A stretch of 64,000 nucleotides of DNA from Brucella cytisi (GCA_012103075.1 JAAVLQ010000002.1:1910001-1974000), one strand, 5' to 3'; positions 20,961 through 31,295 are shown, counted from the stretch's first letter. A program made the numbers and translations. Notes: generated by a model not told the origin, from the sequence alone.

Positions 20961-21844
20961 ACAACCCCGCCCAGCGCTATAGAAACAGTTACGTTCCATG
21001 GCCTGAAGCCGTCCGCGCCTTATTGTGACCGGTTCAGTCCATGGTAACGAGCCGTGCGGCCTTTACGCGATCACACGTCTGATCCACGAGTTCCGCAGCG
21101 GACAAAGGAGCCCGGAATGCGGCACGGTGACCTTTGTGCCAGTTGTGAATGGGCTCGCCTTTCATAACAATACCCGCTTCGGCGATCGCAATTTGAACCG
21201 CAATCTTTCCGAATGCGCTATCCCCGTGATAACGAAGACCGCGTGGCCAATATCATCTGCCCGTTGCTACGCGCCCATGACGTGCTGATCGATCTTCATT
21301 CCTTCAGTTCAGAAGGTCCGCCGCTCGCTCTCATGGGACCACGTAACAACAACGGTACACTCGAACCTTTCGCGCATCAGGAGGCGGAAGAAAAGCTGGC
21401 CAAGTCACTTGGCCTTCCTATCATTATCCATGGTTGGCTGCCAGCTCACGAAAAGACGCTTGAGCAAAACGTGAAGCTGGCTTGACCGAAGGACTGTCGT
21501 CCCTGCATGCCATCGGCACCACTGAATATATGCGATTTGCGGGTGGCTACGGCGTAACTGTCGAATGCGGTCAGCATCTCGATCCCAACGGGCCGCAGGT
21601 CGGTTATGATTGTGTCGTCAGCGGAATGGCGTCGCTCGGCTTAATCTCCGCACAGCCAGCCATAGTGAACCCGTCATGGGTGCTTGAAATCAGCGATGCT
21701 ATTCTGGCCGATCACCAAGATGATCACTTGCTCAAGCAGTTTGCGGCTGGTGAAAAAGTTGAAGAAGGGGAGGTCATAGGGAAACGCGCCAACGGCAGCG
21801 ACATTGTGATGCCATATTCCGGAGCAGTGCTTTTGCCGGAATAA
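20938..21844 (+). CDS. AstE/aspartoacylase-family zinc hydrolase, several frameshifts
   Basis: This M14-like family removes acyl groups from amino acids or trims C-terminal residues. Seen in order are RYRNSYVPWPEA, the zinc motif GSVHGNEPCG (HxxE), the substrate-binding RFGDRNLNRNL (DLNR-like), the second zinc His in DVLIDLHSFSSEGPPL, and the catalytic Glu in GVTVECGQHLDPNG. The C-terminal beta domain ends GAVLLPE at 21844. Frame changes are needed near 20965, 21020, 21225 and 21480. The start is not resolved; it probably overlaps the end of the transpeptidase gene. Operon position suggests a substrate liberated from imported peptides. Confidence 0.75.
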
Positions 21845-21941
21845 CGGCACCCGTGCACACAGAACTATGTTTTTGTGCAAGCCGAGTGATCGCCTACATG
21901 CTTGAAGTTCTGCATATCTAATAAATATCAGAACCTAATTG

Positions 21942-21971
21942 TTGCCGACGCTGGAAAGTCAGCGTCGGCAA
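21942..21971. terminator. Bidirectional hairpin terminator
   Basis: TTGCCGACGCTG and CAGCGTCGGCAA pair perfectly over 12 bases with a 6-base loop. The hairpin lies between the ends of two converging operons (plus strand ends 21844, minus strand ends 21985). No long T run follows on either side. Confidence 0.7.
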
Positions 21972-21984
21972 GTGGCGAATTGTT

Positions 21985-23603
21985 TTATTCCTCGATGTCG
22001 ACCTTCTCGAAGCGGTGCGACCCGAGTGGTTCCATGACGTAATTCTTCACGTTCCCGGACATCGGCAACACGACCGTTGAATGCGCGAGCGGAATCCATG
22101 GAGCCTGATCGATGACGATTGCCTGTGCCTCCTGATAGAGCCCGGTTCGCTCATCCTTGTTCGAACTCACCCTCGCTTTCTGCAGAATATCTTCCAATGG
22201 CTTGTGGCACCAATTGGCATTGTTGCTTCCGCCAACGCCAGAGCAACTGAAGAAATAGCTAAGCAGGTTGTCGGGATCACCATTATCGCTGGTGCCTCCG
22301 AGCACCACAGCTCCATCACGATCCTTGTCGCGGGCCTTCTTGAGATATTCACCCCATTCGTAGGAGACGATCTCTACCCCGACGCCGATCTTGGCAAGAT
22401 CCGCCTGCATGAGCTCGGCCGCACGCCGCGCATTTGGCATATAAGGACGGCTGACAGGCATCGCCCAGATCTTCATCTTGAGGTCTTTGACACCTGCACC
22501 GTTGAGAAGCTTCTTTGCTCCATCAGGATCGTAGCTATATCCCTTTATATCATCGTTGTAGCCCCACATGCTGGGTGGCAGAACGCTTCGAGCGACTGGC
22601 CCATTCCCCGATAGACAGCTTCCACGATCGCCTTTCTATCAATGGCCATATTTAGCGCCCGACGTACCTCTACCTTATCGAATGGGGTTGCTAGCGTGTT
22701 CATGGCGAGATAGGCCACGTTCAGACCCGGTTGTTCCATCACAGTAAGGTTTGGATCGGCTTTTAGCCGCGCAACATCTGCCGGAGCAGGATAAGCTGCT
22801 ATATGACACTCACCCGCCTGAAGCTTCTGCATACGGGTGGCAGGGTCCGTTGTGATCACGAAGATCAGATTATCAATTTTAGGCGTACCGCCCCAATACT
22901 CTGCATTTGCAGCAAAGCGGATTACCGCATTGGTCTGATAATCCACGAAACGAAAAGGACCGGTGCCTACCGGCTTGCGGTCGAGATCCTCGCGCTGCCC
23001 GGCCTTCGCTAATTGCTCGGCATATTCCGCCGACATAATCGAGCCAAAGTTAAGAGCGAGCTTCGCGAGAAGAGATGCATCCGGCTGGTGGAGAACAAAC
23101 TTCACAGTGTGGTCATCGATTTTGACGACTTCCTTGATAATCACCGGCATGTCCATAGCGTTGAACATTTCCCAGCCTGCACCGAGGAAATAATTGTTCC
23201 ATGAATGCTTCTTGTCGAGCTGACGATTATAGGTGAACAGGACGTCGTCTGCGTTGAATTCACGGGTAGGCGCGAAGCTATCAGTAGAATGGAACTTCAC
23301 CCCCTCGCGCAACTTCAACGTATATTCGAGATTGTCATCAGAGATGGCCCAGCTTTCTGCGAGGCCCGGAACAACGTCGGTCGTGCCGCTTTCGAACTCT
23401 GTCAGCCGGTCATAGATTGTCTCGGCAGAAGCATCCCACGTACTGTTTGTCGTATAAAGTGCTGCATCGAAGCCCTCCGGCGCTCCCTCAGAACAATAGA
23501 CCAGTGTTTTTGCCATTGCCGGCACAAGTGTTACGCTGGAAAATGCTACCGCTGCCAATAGTGACAGTAGAGTTTTGCGTGTTCTTCTCGACTTCATTAT
23601 CAT
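21985..23603 (-). CDS. Dipeptide-type ABC solute-binding protein, frameshifted
   Basis: This periplasmic family-5 binding protein is about 540 residues long. The start ATG at 23603 follows GGGAACGAA, and a signal peptide is seen (RKTLLSLLAAVAFSSVTLVP, cleavage near AMAKT). TLVYCSEGAPEGFDAALYTT, PVGTGPFRFVDYQTNAVIRF and VRRALNMAIDRKAIVEAVYR are the DppA/DppE-type blocks, and the second half (22569-21985) has NNANWCHKPLEDILQKARV. One base is missing near 22590 (EAVLPPSMWGYNDD). No permease or ATPase lies next to it, so it may lend a new specificity to one of the two importers here. Confidence 0.87.
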
Positions 23604-23656
23604 TTCGTTCCCACATTCGCGTTTTCTTTTCGAGTTGCATATGCTGGGCAAGTTAG

Positions 23657-24475
23657 TCAGCTCGCCCTTCCGTCGTCGCAAGGCCTCGTCCGTGCCCAAA
23701 CGGAATCCGGTCTGGTCCACAACACATCGTTACAAATCAGTTTCACGAGTTCCCTTGCATGCAGATCAAGGAACCGCTCTCCCTTTTCGGCAGTTGCGCT
23801 GCGCGGATCTCCCCAAGTTCCGGTAACCGGCGCACGCTCGGCAAACGAATAGAAGCGCGAAACGTCCGCCGGTACGTCGACAGGATGTTGTTGATTGCCG
23901 AATGCCTGTCCGAACTTGTCCGTCTTTACGGTATCACCGGTAATCGCCAGCATGACGGAAGCTTCCCCTCACAAGCATGATGTGGTCCAGTATCGATCTG
24001 AAAGATTTCTCGTGCTTCGTCGCCCGCCAACATCCACGGTGTGGTGGCAACGATTGGCATCGCGAACTCAACAGCCAGTTCCCCTGACAGCTACTGAAAG
24101 CGGATCGATATTGCCGCCATGGCCATTGACAATCAGGAGACGCGAAAATCCGAGCGCTTTCAATGATCTGGCTATGCAACGGATGACACGGCTGAACGTA
24201 TCGTAATCAAGCGTGATAGTGCCGCCAAATGGCAAGTGGTGTTCACTCATACCAAGCCATTGTCCGGGGAGGACAGCTATGGGAACCTCATCGACCACGA
24301 GACGCGCGGCGCGAATGGCGGCAGCCGAAGCACTCACCGTGTCCGTAATGACCGGCAGGTGGGGGCCATGCTGCTCAAGCGATCCGACGGGTAGAACAGC
24401 AAGAGCGCCCGGCTTGCCCGCAATCTCGCGCAGGACCGGCGCGGTCATACGCGCCCATTCGACTTCCTTCGTCAT
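23657..24475 (-). CDS. Creatininase-family amidohydrolase, frameshifted
   Basis: Family metal and active-site motifs appear in order: VGSLEQHGPHLPVITDT (Glu, His), MSEHHLPFGGTITLDYDT, and LIVNGHGGNIDPLSVAVREL. The remainder, in other frames, gives TTPWMLAGDEARKIFQIDTG and GHACEGEASVMLAITGD-like sequence down to the stop at 23657. Frames change near 24085 and 23960. Length is about 270 residues, as usual for these binuclear-metal enzymes. Family members act on creatinine or other cyclic or N-acyl amides. Its position between an SBP and a D-amino-acid PLP enzyme suggests hydrolysis of an imported amide. Confidence 0.8.
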
Positions 24476-24541
24476 GTTCAGTCCTCTTTTATATAATTCC
24501 AGATGAAGTTTGGTTAGAGCGGAGCGGCGACGTCACCGCTA

Positions 24542-25732
24542 TCAAGTCTGATGGCCTCGAGCCTCGATGGACAGGGTTCGTGTTCTTCCATCCGATTGTC
24601 GCAGGGTGACCTGATCGAACTGGGCGATAACTGCACAGGAATGATTGGGAAAAATACGAACACGACTGCCGACAAGCGGCGGCGTGTCACTGAAACAAAC
24701 GAACCCGTGTTCTTCAGAAAGGCGTTCGACTTCCCACATCTTTGAAGTGCCCTCCCCCACACCCACAGCTATTCCAAAGCCACCGCCACCAGAGCCGTGT
24801 GCACCAAGGTCGGAGGAGAGGGGATTTGGAACCTGCATCGACAATGAAATGATGATCGTTATGAGCAACAACGGTGGCAATGATCGAGAGCGCAATGCTA
24901 TCGCCCGATGCTATGCCGAGGCGAAGCGCAGTGCGGTCAAGGAAAGCGTAGTTTCCGGCCGTATCTCGGTTATCCCGGACGGAATCGGAGCGCCGAAGCA
25001 AGTCGGTGTGGAACCCACTGATATTGCAGGAACTTCGACGCCCGCTTCCTTTAACTGTTCTGCGAGGTGAAGGAGGGTTTGTGCTTCCGCGTTTGCAATA
25101 TCTGCCAGTTCTCCAGCGGACTTGCTGCCATAGGCATGACCTGCATGAGAAAAAAAAAGGCCTGTAAACGCAAGATGCGGGTGTCGTACAATCTTTTGAG
25201 CCAGCACAATGGCTACAGGGTCTCGCGGCTTGACGCCGACACGCCCGAGGCCGACATCAACTTTCAGAAAAACGCCAAGCTTTACATCATGTGCTTTTGC
25301 GGCAGTAGCAATCGCCCGGATGCCGATCTCGTGAGCGGCGATAAATGACAGCTTGGCATCGAAAATCTGCGCAGCGCGTATCAGACGACTGATCGAATCC
25401 GGTCTGACGATAGGATAAGCGAGGGTCACCGATGGAATGCCGCCCTCAACAAAGACCAGCGCTTCGTCTGGTTTGGACGCAGTGACGCCGATTGCGCCAA
25501 GCTGAAGCTGGCGTTTGGCAATCGTAAGGCTCTTATGTGTCTTGATGTGAGGCCGCAGCGACACCCCGGCGTTGTCCGCCTTCTGCTGCATCTCTTTCAA
25601 GTTACGCATCAGGCGATCTTCGTTTATTTCTACGTAAGGTGTCTGGATGTCGACCGGGTTTGGACGGTTGAAGTTGTTAATTGCCACCGCTTGTTCAATC
25701 AATGTTATCTCCGGCAATCTGACTGGCTGCAA
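24542..25732 (-). CDS. DSD1-type PLP enzyme (D-threonine aldolase / D-serine dehydratase-like), two frameshifts
   Basis: The alanine-racemase-like barrel starts with TPYVEINEDRLMRNLKEMQQ and has the PLP lysine region SLRPHIKTHKSLTIAKRQL. SVGSTPTCFG closes the phosphate-binding part. The C-terminal domain reads NYAFLDRTALRLGIASGDS, then LGAHGSGGGGFGIAVG, and ends with the NHSCAVIAQFDQV His/Cys pair that binds zinc in D-serine dehydratases. Frames break near 24970 and 24815. The annotated start is TTG at 25732; a better start may be hidden by a further error. It implies D-Ser or D-Thr as a breakdown product of the imported substrate. Confidence 0.82.
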
Positions 25733-25872
25733 AGCATGCCGCCAACTCGTTCCACTAAACCCGAAGGTCGCAGAAACAGATTTGCATAGCCGGGACAGGC
25801 AATCAAATTATTTTCTTATAATAAAATATTTTTCCTAAAATGCGGATGTGGATTCAGTCTTAACTAAAGACA

Positions 25873-26517
25873 TCAATCCGCTTTGAATTTGATGGTTTGT
25901 GTATTGACCAGCGTGGAAACCAGTTCTGTTTCGGGTGTTGAACAGACGCACAGGATCTGGGCGGGCTCTTCACTCACGCTTAAATAGCCATGGCCAGTCA
26001 TAGCGTCGAAATAGGCGGAGTCACCTTTCTTGAGACGAAGAGGGGCATAAATTTCTGAATGCAGTTCCAGTTCACCCTCGAGTACGTAGATGAATTCCTC
26101 GCCCTTGTGCCGGATGAGCGGCCCAAATTCCTCAAGCGTTCGAGCATGCGCCACAGCGAGGATCGGAACCATCGCCTTCTTGTAGATCTCTGTGCAAAGA
26201 TAGAGATAGTCGTAGTTCTGCGTAATGATCGAACGGCCCTCTCCGGACTTTGTGTATGTACGCCGGCCCATCACATTTGAAAGTTCATCAGGGGTGGCTA
26301 CGGCCCCAAAAAGCTCTGCAATATCAACACTGATGCCCTGAGCAAGCTGGATAAGCCGGTCATAAGTTAGCTGCATCTGGTTGTTCTCAACCTTGGAAAG
26401 GGTTGACACTGCAAGCCCGGTCATTGCGCTAACTTCAGCAAGAGTCCAATGGTTGCGGCCCCGGATGTCCCTCAGGATATCGCCGAGGCTGGATTTCGCA
26501 TCATTCATCATCGACAT
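25873..26517 (-). CDS. XRE-family regulator with C-terminal cupin domain, 214 aa
   Basis: This gene is intact. The HTH occupies residues 10-65: LGDILRDIRGRNHWTLAEVS, then GLAVSTLSKVENNQMQLTYD. The cupin half has HKGEEFIYVLEGELELHSEI and LKKGDSAYFDAMTGHGYLSV. Such proteins sense a small ligand and commonly control amino-acid or polyamine catabolic operons. It lies between the M81 peptidase and the DSD1-type gene in one minus-strand cluster and may control it. Confidence 0.92.
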   Translation of the reverse strand: MSMMNDAKSSLGDILRDIRGRNHWTLAEVSAMTGLAVSTLSKVENNQMQLTYDRLIQLAQGISVDIAELFGAVATPDELSNVMGRRTYTKSGEGRSIITQNYDYLYLCTEIYKKAMVPILAVAHARTLEEFGPLIRHKGEEFIYVLEGELELHSEIYAPLRLKKGDSAYFDAMTGHGYLSVSEEPAQILCVCSTPETELVSTLVNTQTIKFKAD

Positions 26518-26630
26518 CTCCCATTCGCATGATCTACCCCCGAGACATCCGGGGGCCCTGTTTCAAGAGGTGAAATTACGTCGCCGACATGAGCACGTAG
26601 TTTACATCTCGCTGTAAAACAACATGGTGC

Positions 26631-28087
26631 CCTACTGGGCCAGCGGATCCGCAACTCTCGGCCAGTAAGGTTTTTCCAGTTTTGTGAAAGGCAGATCTTC
26701 GAAACGTGGCTGCAGCGCACCGGGAGCGCCAACATAGAGTATCTCGCGCGCGATAGGTTCAAAACCCGCCCGGAAATGGTTACTCGACTTGACCACGATA
26801 ATCTTCTTTTCGATGGATCAATTCCGAGCCCCGTCATGCATTCCGGGTGAAATGTCTGCGTGCGGATGGTATTCAGCACGATATCGATACTTCCCACATT
26901 GACCCAAACGGCATCCCCGATACCAAGCGGCGTCGGACCAAATCGCTGCGTAATGTCCGAAGCAATCCGCCGGACCGTGACAGTCAGATCCAGTGGCGCA
27001 CCCGACACCTCTCCGACCTTTCCTCCAATCCTCAACGCGAGCTTGGCGCCTTCTCCCGCTTCCCGGCACATCCGCACGGCGATCGGATCCCAATAAAGAC
27101 AAGAGGCGACGTTTTCAATTCCGCGTTCAATAATGCGGCGCAGAATAAAAGTGGAGTCGCCCGGGGCTCCACCACCAGCATTGTCTGAAACGTCGGCCAA
27201 TACGATGGGGCCATCCTGTGCTTCGAATGCACGGTCGAGCGCCTCGTCAACGGACAGGTAAGTGCCGCGCATTTGCTCACGTGCATCGTATATCTCTCGC
27301 CCAAAGATTTCGGCGACACGAGCCGCCTTCTGCTGATCACCGTCGGTGACAACGAGCATTTTCGCCCCGACATCCGCAACGTCTCCCCATGGAAAACCGT
27401 GGCCGAAGGAGACAGCCAATACGCCATCGTTCCCTTCTGCCGCTTTCATACGGTCCACGATTCCGCGCAACGGTTCCCGGTGCGGGTGAAAAATGCTGAT
27501 GAGACGGCAGTCATAGACCGCCATGGCAGGGGCGACTTCACCCCAGAGCGTTCGTTCCAGTATAGCAAAAAAGAGCTGACCTGCTATAATCTCAATATCG
27601 GTATGCGGGTATTCCTTGTAAGTTACGATTATCGTTGCATTGTCGATCATGCGGTCAGTGATATGACAATGCAGATCGAGCTCGACGGCTATCGGAACAT
27701 GAGCGCCAACAAGGCTGCGTATACGGGTAATAAGATCCCCTTCGACATCATCATAACCGTCAGCAACGCAGGCACCATGGAGTGCAAGCATGACGGCATC
27801 CACTGGCAACGCCGCCTCAAGATCGTCAAGAATTGTTTTGCGAAAATGTTCGTAGACAGAGCGGGTGGTTTTGCCGCCGCTCAGCCACGGCGCAAAGACT
27901 TTCGGCGATGCTCCACCCCTGACTTCTGCTGCATCGCGCCAGACAGACAGTTGCGATGAACAGCAGTTCAGCGCCTTCGAAGTGGCATCACCATAGGCGA
28001 TCAAGTTTTCAGAGAAGGCCGGAGACCAGTCTGCATTGGCGAAAACGTATTCGTTTCGGTATCTAGGCCCGCTATGAAAATCTTCAT
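26631..28087 (-). CDS. M81 family metallopeptidase (MlrC-like), two frameshifts
   Basis: The correct start is ATG 28087 (MKIFIAGLDTETNTFSPMQT), which matches the MlrC N-terminus. A frame change near 27995 joins LRPSL to the long frame that carries ELDLHCHITDRMIDNATIIV (zinc region), ADVSDNAGGGAPGDSTFILR and HPHREPLRG. At about 26810 another frame change gives KKIIVVKSSNHFRAGFEPIA and the stop at 26631. As read, the long frame would instead run on to 26508 and overlap the XRE gene, which is not credible. M81 enzymes linearise or cleave unusual peptides such as microcystin. Length is about 485 residues. Confidence 0.85.
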
Positions 28088-28130
28088 TATCGTCTCTTAT
28101 TGTGCGATCAAATTTTCCGATAATAAACAT

Positions 28131-29077
28131 GACGATTTCACCCGGTCAACGCAACATGACTGTTCCCAAAAAGTATGTTGCAGCAATTCATTTGGCCCGA
28201 AGCACACCGCCATACTCGCCACAGCTGTGCTGTTAGCAGGCAGAAGATGCTTGAGGTGCCGACGGTAGTGCGAAGAGTCTTTTCCCGAAAAAATGGACCG
28301 AAGTTAGTGAAAACGCTACCGAAGCGGGGCTGCGGTCATCATCAGCCATAAGCTGGCCAGAACAGTTGCAAATGTTTGAAAACCAATAAATACCACCAGC
28401 GATAGAGACGATGATAGCCCAGCGGTAATGCCTTTCCCCGGCAGCAGCCAAACGTGCCATGTCACGCATCCGGATCCACATCCAGACAACCGGGCCCTTT
28501 CCAGTCGAACCCCGAAGGTAAAATCAGATAATTCTGATTATGCCAGACAATATGCCCGTGCACTTGATCTTACCGTCAAGAATCTCCGAGTAAACCCGTC
28601 GCTTCGGGATGGGATGAATTGAAGTTGCACTGCAGGTGATATCGCTCTGCGAGAACTATATTCATGGCCCCTCGGTTGAGAGCGTTAGATGCCAACCCGC
28701 AGAAATAAGAGCCCTGTTTACCAATTAGCAGGAACCAACCACTTGTCAGTCAAGCTTGCAGAGATAGATGATTGAATTTCATCTATCCGACCCGTTTTAA
28801 GATTACCGTAGGACGGCTTTTGCCGTCTGCTGTAGCAGTGGTCGCCGAGAAAACATCGTAGGCTGGAGCCCTAACATCGTAATATTCCGCCTAGCGAGCC
28901 ACCCACGCGGACCGTGGAACTTGATTACCAGTCAGGAATTCAGACCGACCCATTTCAGCCATCGCCTGTGCCCGGTTCGCTGCAAAATGCATTTCCGGTG
29001 CTCTTTTAGCGAACGATTGCCGCATCGGGTCCTGACAATCCATCGTAAAGTATGCCGGTTGGTTGTTGATCTTCCCG
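28131..29077. other. About 950 bases without an assignable gene
   Basis: I recognise no gene here. On the minus strand a hydrophobic stretch (GITAGLSSSLSLVVFIGFQT, about 28290-28440) looks like a broken membrane protein. A 100-codon stretch at about 28794-29080, with one internal stop, also looks codon-like, ending ADGKSRPTVILKRVG. A small hairpin GACGGC-TTTT-GCCGTC lies at 28812-28827. These may be decayed genes, but no family can be named. Confidence 0.3.
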
Positions 29078-29983
29078 CTAAGACGAAAGACCCTTGTCTG
29101 ATGCAGCCTCCTCTACTAGAAAATCGATGACTGCTCGCACGGCGGGGAGTTGCCCACGTTTGTGTGGTGTGAGGATTGTTGACATTACGGTGCCCGCCGT
29201 CCATGTCGGCAGTATACGGACCAGCTGCCCTTCCCTGACTGCCTCCGCAGATATCATTTCAGGTAAACAAACAATCCCCAAACCCATTACGGCAGCCCTT
29301 ATCAACGTCACAGATTCATCGGAATAAAACTGCGGTCGTGGCACCACTTCTACAGTACGACCGTCTGAATCGCTCAACCGCCGGGGCTTCATTGTCATGT
29401 TGGACATCAGACCCCGATGCTCGCTCAATACCTCGGGCGTTGTCGGCTCGCCGTGCTGGTCGACATAAGAGGGTGCAGCCACTAGAATAATCCGATCTTC
29501 ACTCAAGCGACGTTGTATCAGGTCTGAGTCCGGTAACGGCTCAAAATGGCTACGAACCGCTATGTCAAAACCATCCTGCACCAGATCAATAAAGCGGTCG
29601 GTGACGTGTAACTGTACCGTGAGTTTCGGAAACTGCCGTGCCAGCAGAGGCAAACGGTCCGCAAGCTGAAACTGGGCGGTAGGTACCGATGCTGTGATGC
29701 GCACAGTGCCGCTGGGTTCCGCCAGCCGCCGATGCACAACGGCTTCGACCGCCTCCGCTTCGATCATCGCAGCACGAGCATGATCGTAAACTTCACGGCC
29801 TACGTCGGTCAACGAAAACCTGCGCGAGGTGCGGTGGACCAATTGTGCGCCGAGTGTCTTCTCAAGGGCCGCGACCCTTTTGCTGATCGTCGATTTCGGG
29901 CAATCGAGCCGTCGAGCTGCCGCGGCGAAGCCCCCGTTATCAACTGCTTGAGTGAAGAAATATAGATCGTTGAGGTTCAACAT
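29078..29983 (-). CDS. LysR-family regulator, 301 aa
   Basis: This gene is intact. The HTH is LNDLYFFTQAVDNGGFAAAA, then RLDCPKSTISKRVAALEKTL, from residue 3. The substrate-binding domain includes DLVQDGFDIAVRSHFEPLPD and FYSDESVTLIRAAVMGLGIV, typical of the CrgA-like LysR subgroup linked to glutathione transferases and quinone stress genes. I chose ATG 29983; a longer frame to 30151 would run across the palindromic sites and into the divergent gene. It is divergent from the GST gene at 30084. Confidence 0.92.
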   Translation of the reverse strand: MLNLNDLYFFTQAVDNGGFAAAARRLDCPKSTISKRVAALEKTLGAQLVHRTSRRFSLTDVGREVYDHARAAMIEAEAVEAVVHRRLAEPSGTVRITASVPTAQFQLADRLPLLARQFPKLTVQLHVTDRFIDLVQDGFDIAVRSHFEPLPDSDLIQRRLSEDRIILVAAPSYVDQHGEPTTPEVLSEHRGLMSNMTMKPRRLSDSDGRTVEVVPRPQFYSDESVTLIRAAVMGLGIVCLPEMISAEAVREGQLVRILPTWTAGTVMSTILTPHKRGQLPAVRAVIDFLVEEAASDKGLSS

Positions 29984-29990
29984 TAACGTC

Positions 29991-30050
29991 CACATATGTG
30001 TACATTGAGTCTCTTTTTGCCAGTCTTTTAGATGAAAGTCTACATATGTA
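29991..30050. promoter_or_regulatory. Two palindromic sites in the LysR/GST divergent promoter
   Basis: CACATATGTG (29991-30000) and TACATATGTA (30041-30050) are perfect 10-base palindromes sharing ACATATGT, each preceded by GTC. Their centres are 50 bases apart, about five helical turns. Both lie between the divergent start codons at 29983 and 30084. Binding by the adjacent LysR protein is inferred. Confidence 0.55.
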
Positions 30051-30083
30051 ATCTGGAGCGGATCAATCATACGGAGACATTCA

Positions 30084-30822
30084 ATGAAAGCGATATCCGA
30101 ACCAATCCTCGCCTCCGGCTTTCCGCTTGGCAGTTCCGCGGGGCTCGTCACTGCCTTTGAATGGCTTGGCCAGCCCTATCGCATTACCCGCGTGGACATG
30201 CTTGGGGAAATGCGCACTGAAGCCTATCAACGCCTGAACGGCAGGGTGGAAACGCCAGTGCTTATCACTTCCGAAGATCACGTTCTCACCGAGACGATGG
30301 CGATCGCCCTGTGGCTGGAGGCGCGCGATACCGAACGCAGGATCAGCTTCGAGCCCGGCACGCCAGAGGCTGACCGCATGCATCAATACATCGCCTTTCT
30401 CAACACGGGATTCACTGGAGCATTCTCTCCAATGTGGGTCGCGCTGGAAGCGGAGGAGGCCACCGAAGACGAAAAACAAACGCTGCGCAAATTCGGACGC
30501 AGCTTCGTTGCCCAACGCCACGAACAGCTCGAAGCAATGATCGGCGATACCGACTATCTGTTGGGAAACAAGCCGACATTGGCGGACGCAGTGTTCGTTG
30601 GCGTAGCGCGTTGGGCGGATTTCCACCGGGCAATCGAACCTCACGATTTTCCGCGCATTCTGCGGTTGCGCCAACGCCTCGAGGCTGACACCGCGTTTCG
30701 TTTTGCACTGGCAATCGAAAACGGCAAGCCAGTCATCGGCGGTAGTGCTATGAAAGGACTTGTCCCACTTGAAGATGTGCTGCGGAATAGAGGGGGGGAT
30801 TCCCGCCGCCTGAAGCTTTCTG
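30084..30822 (+). CDS. Glutathione S-transferase family protein
   Basis: The N-terminal thioredoxin-like domain reads GFPLGSSAGLVTAFEWLGQP, then VETPVLITSEDHVLTETMAI (cis-Pro and Glu-Ser/Thr glutathione site). The all-helical C-terminal domain contains GDTDYLLGNKPTLADAVFVG, the N-capping ASD-like motif region. The domain ends with MKGLVPLEDVLRNRG. As read, the frame continues to 30953 with a tail rich in Cys and Pro that does not resemble GSTs. It follows a run of seven Gs at about 30793, and a one-base change there gives a stop by about 30822. Conjugation or isomerisation of an electrophile is the family role. Confidence 0.85.
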
Positions 30823-31009
30823 AAGGCCCCCCGCACGGCTGTCTACAGCCAGCGTGCATGCCTCTCCTTAAGCTCCTTGACCGCTTAATATCGAACAGGC
30901 TCGCATGTTGCAAAGCTTTTGCTCCGACAAGCACCGCCGGCGGTGCACATTAACAACTTCCATGTCGCCAGCCTGTTCACTATCCCGCTATTCAAATGCC
31001 GCGCCTTCA

Positions 31010-31275
31010 TGCGACTCGGATTTCAGGAAAAAATAACAGTGCCCATTTCTTCGCTTACAGGTGCTAACCGTATAAGGGCCATTTGGTCGGCCCTCCTTAT
31101 CGCCGCATTGGCGCTCTGTGCGCCTTTCAAGGCACTTACGGGAGAGCAAGGCTAGTCGGGAGCACCCGGATAGCAAGTCCGCAGCCGTTCTGGGGAGAAG
31201 CTTTTCCAATCCCAACCAAGATCCCCGCATCCATCAAGGACCAGACCTTCCGGCTAGTTGTACGGATCAGCCATC
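31010..31275 (+). pseudogene. 5' fragment of an SGNH/GDSL-type esterase, 3' truncated
   Basis: In one frame a signal-anchor-like start is seen (RIRAIWSALLIAALALCAPF). After a frame change near 31150 the sequence reads RIASPQPFWGEAFPIPTKIP, then ASIKDQTFRLVVRISH. This is the characteristic N-terminal strand block of secreted SGNH hydrolases (ASPQP.WG...P...P....DQT.R...RIS). Those enzymes are about 400 residues long, but here the match ends near 31275, directly against the 3' end of the converging DUF4139 gene. The catalytic GDS block and everything after it are absent, so this is a remnant. Confidence 0.5.
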
Positions 31276-31295
31276 GAAGCACCATATTTCGCGTT

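Noticed and set aside
26508..26630. Long C-terminus of the M81 protein overlapping the XRE gene
   Set aside because: The tail arises from a frameshift near 26810; the conserved M81 end lies in another frame and stops at 26631.
30931..30946. 16-base perfect palindrome GCACCGCCGGCGGTGC
   Set aside because: It has no loop, no T tract and no clear position relative to a promoter; I cannot give it a role.
30823..30953. C-terminal extension of the GST protein
   Set aside because: It follows a seven-G run and does not resemble GST sequence; most likely read-through after a length error.
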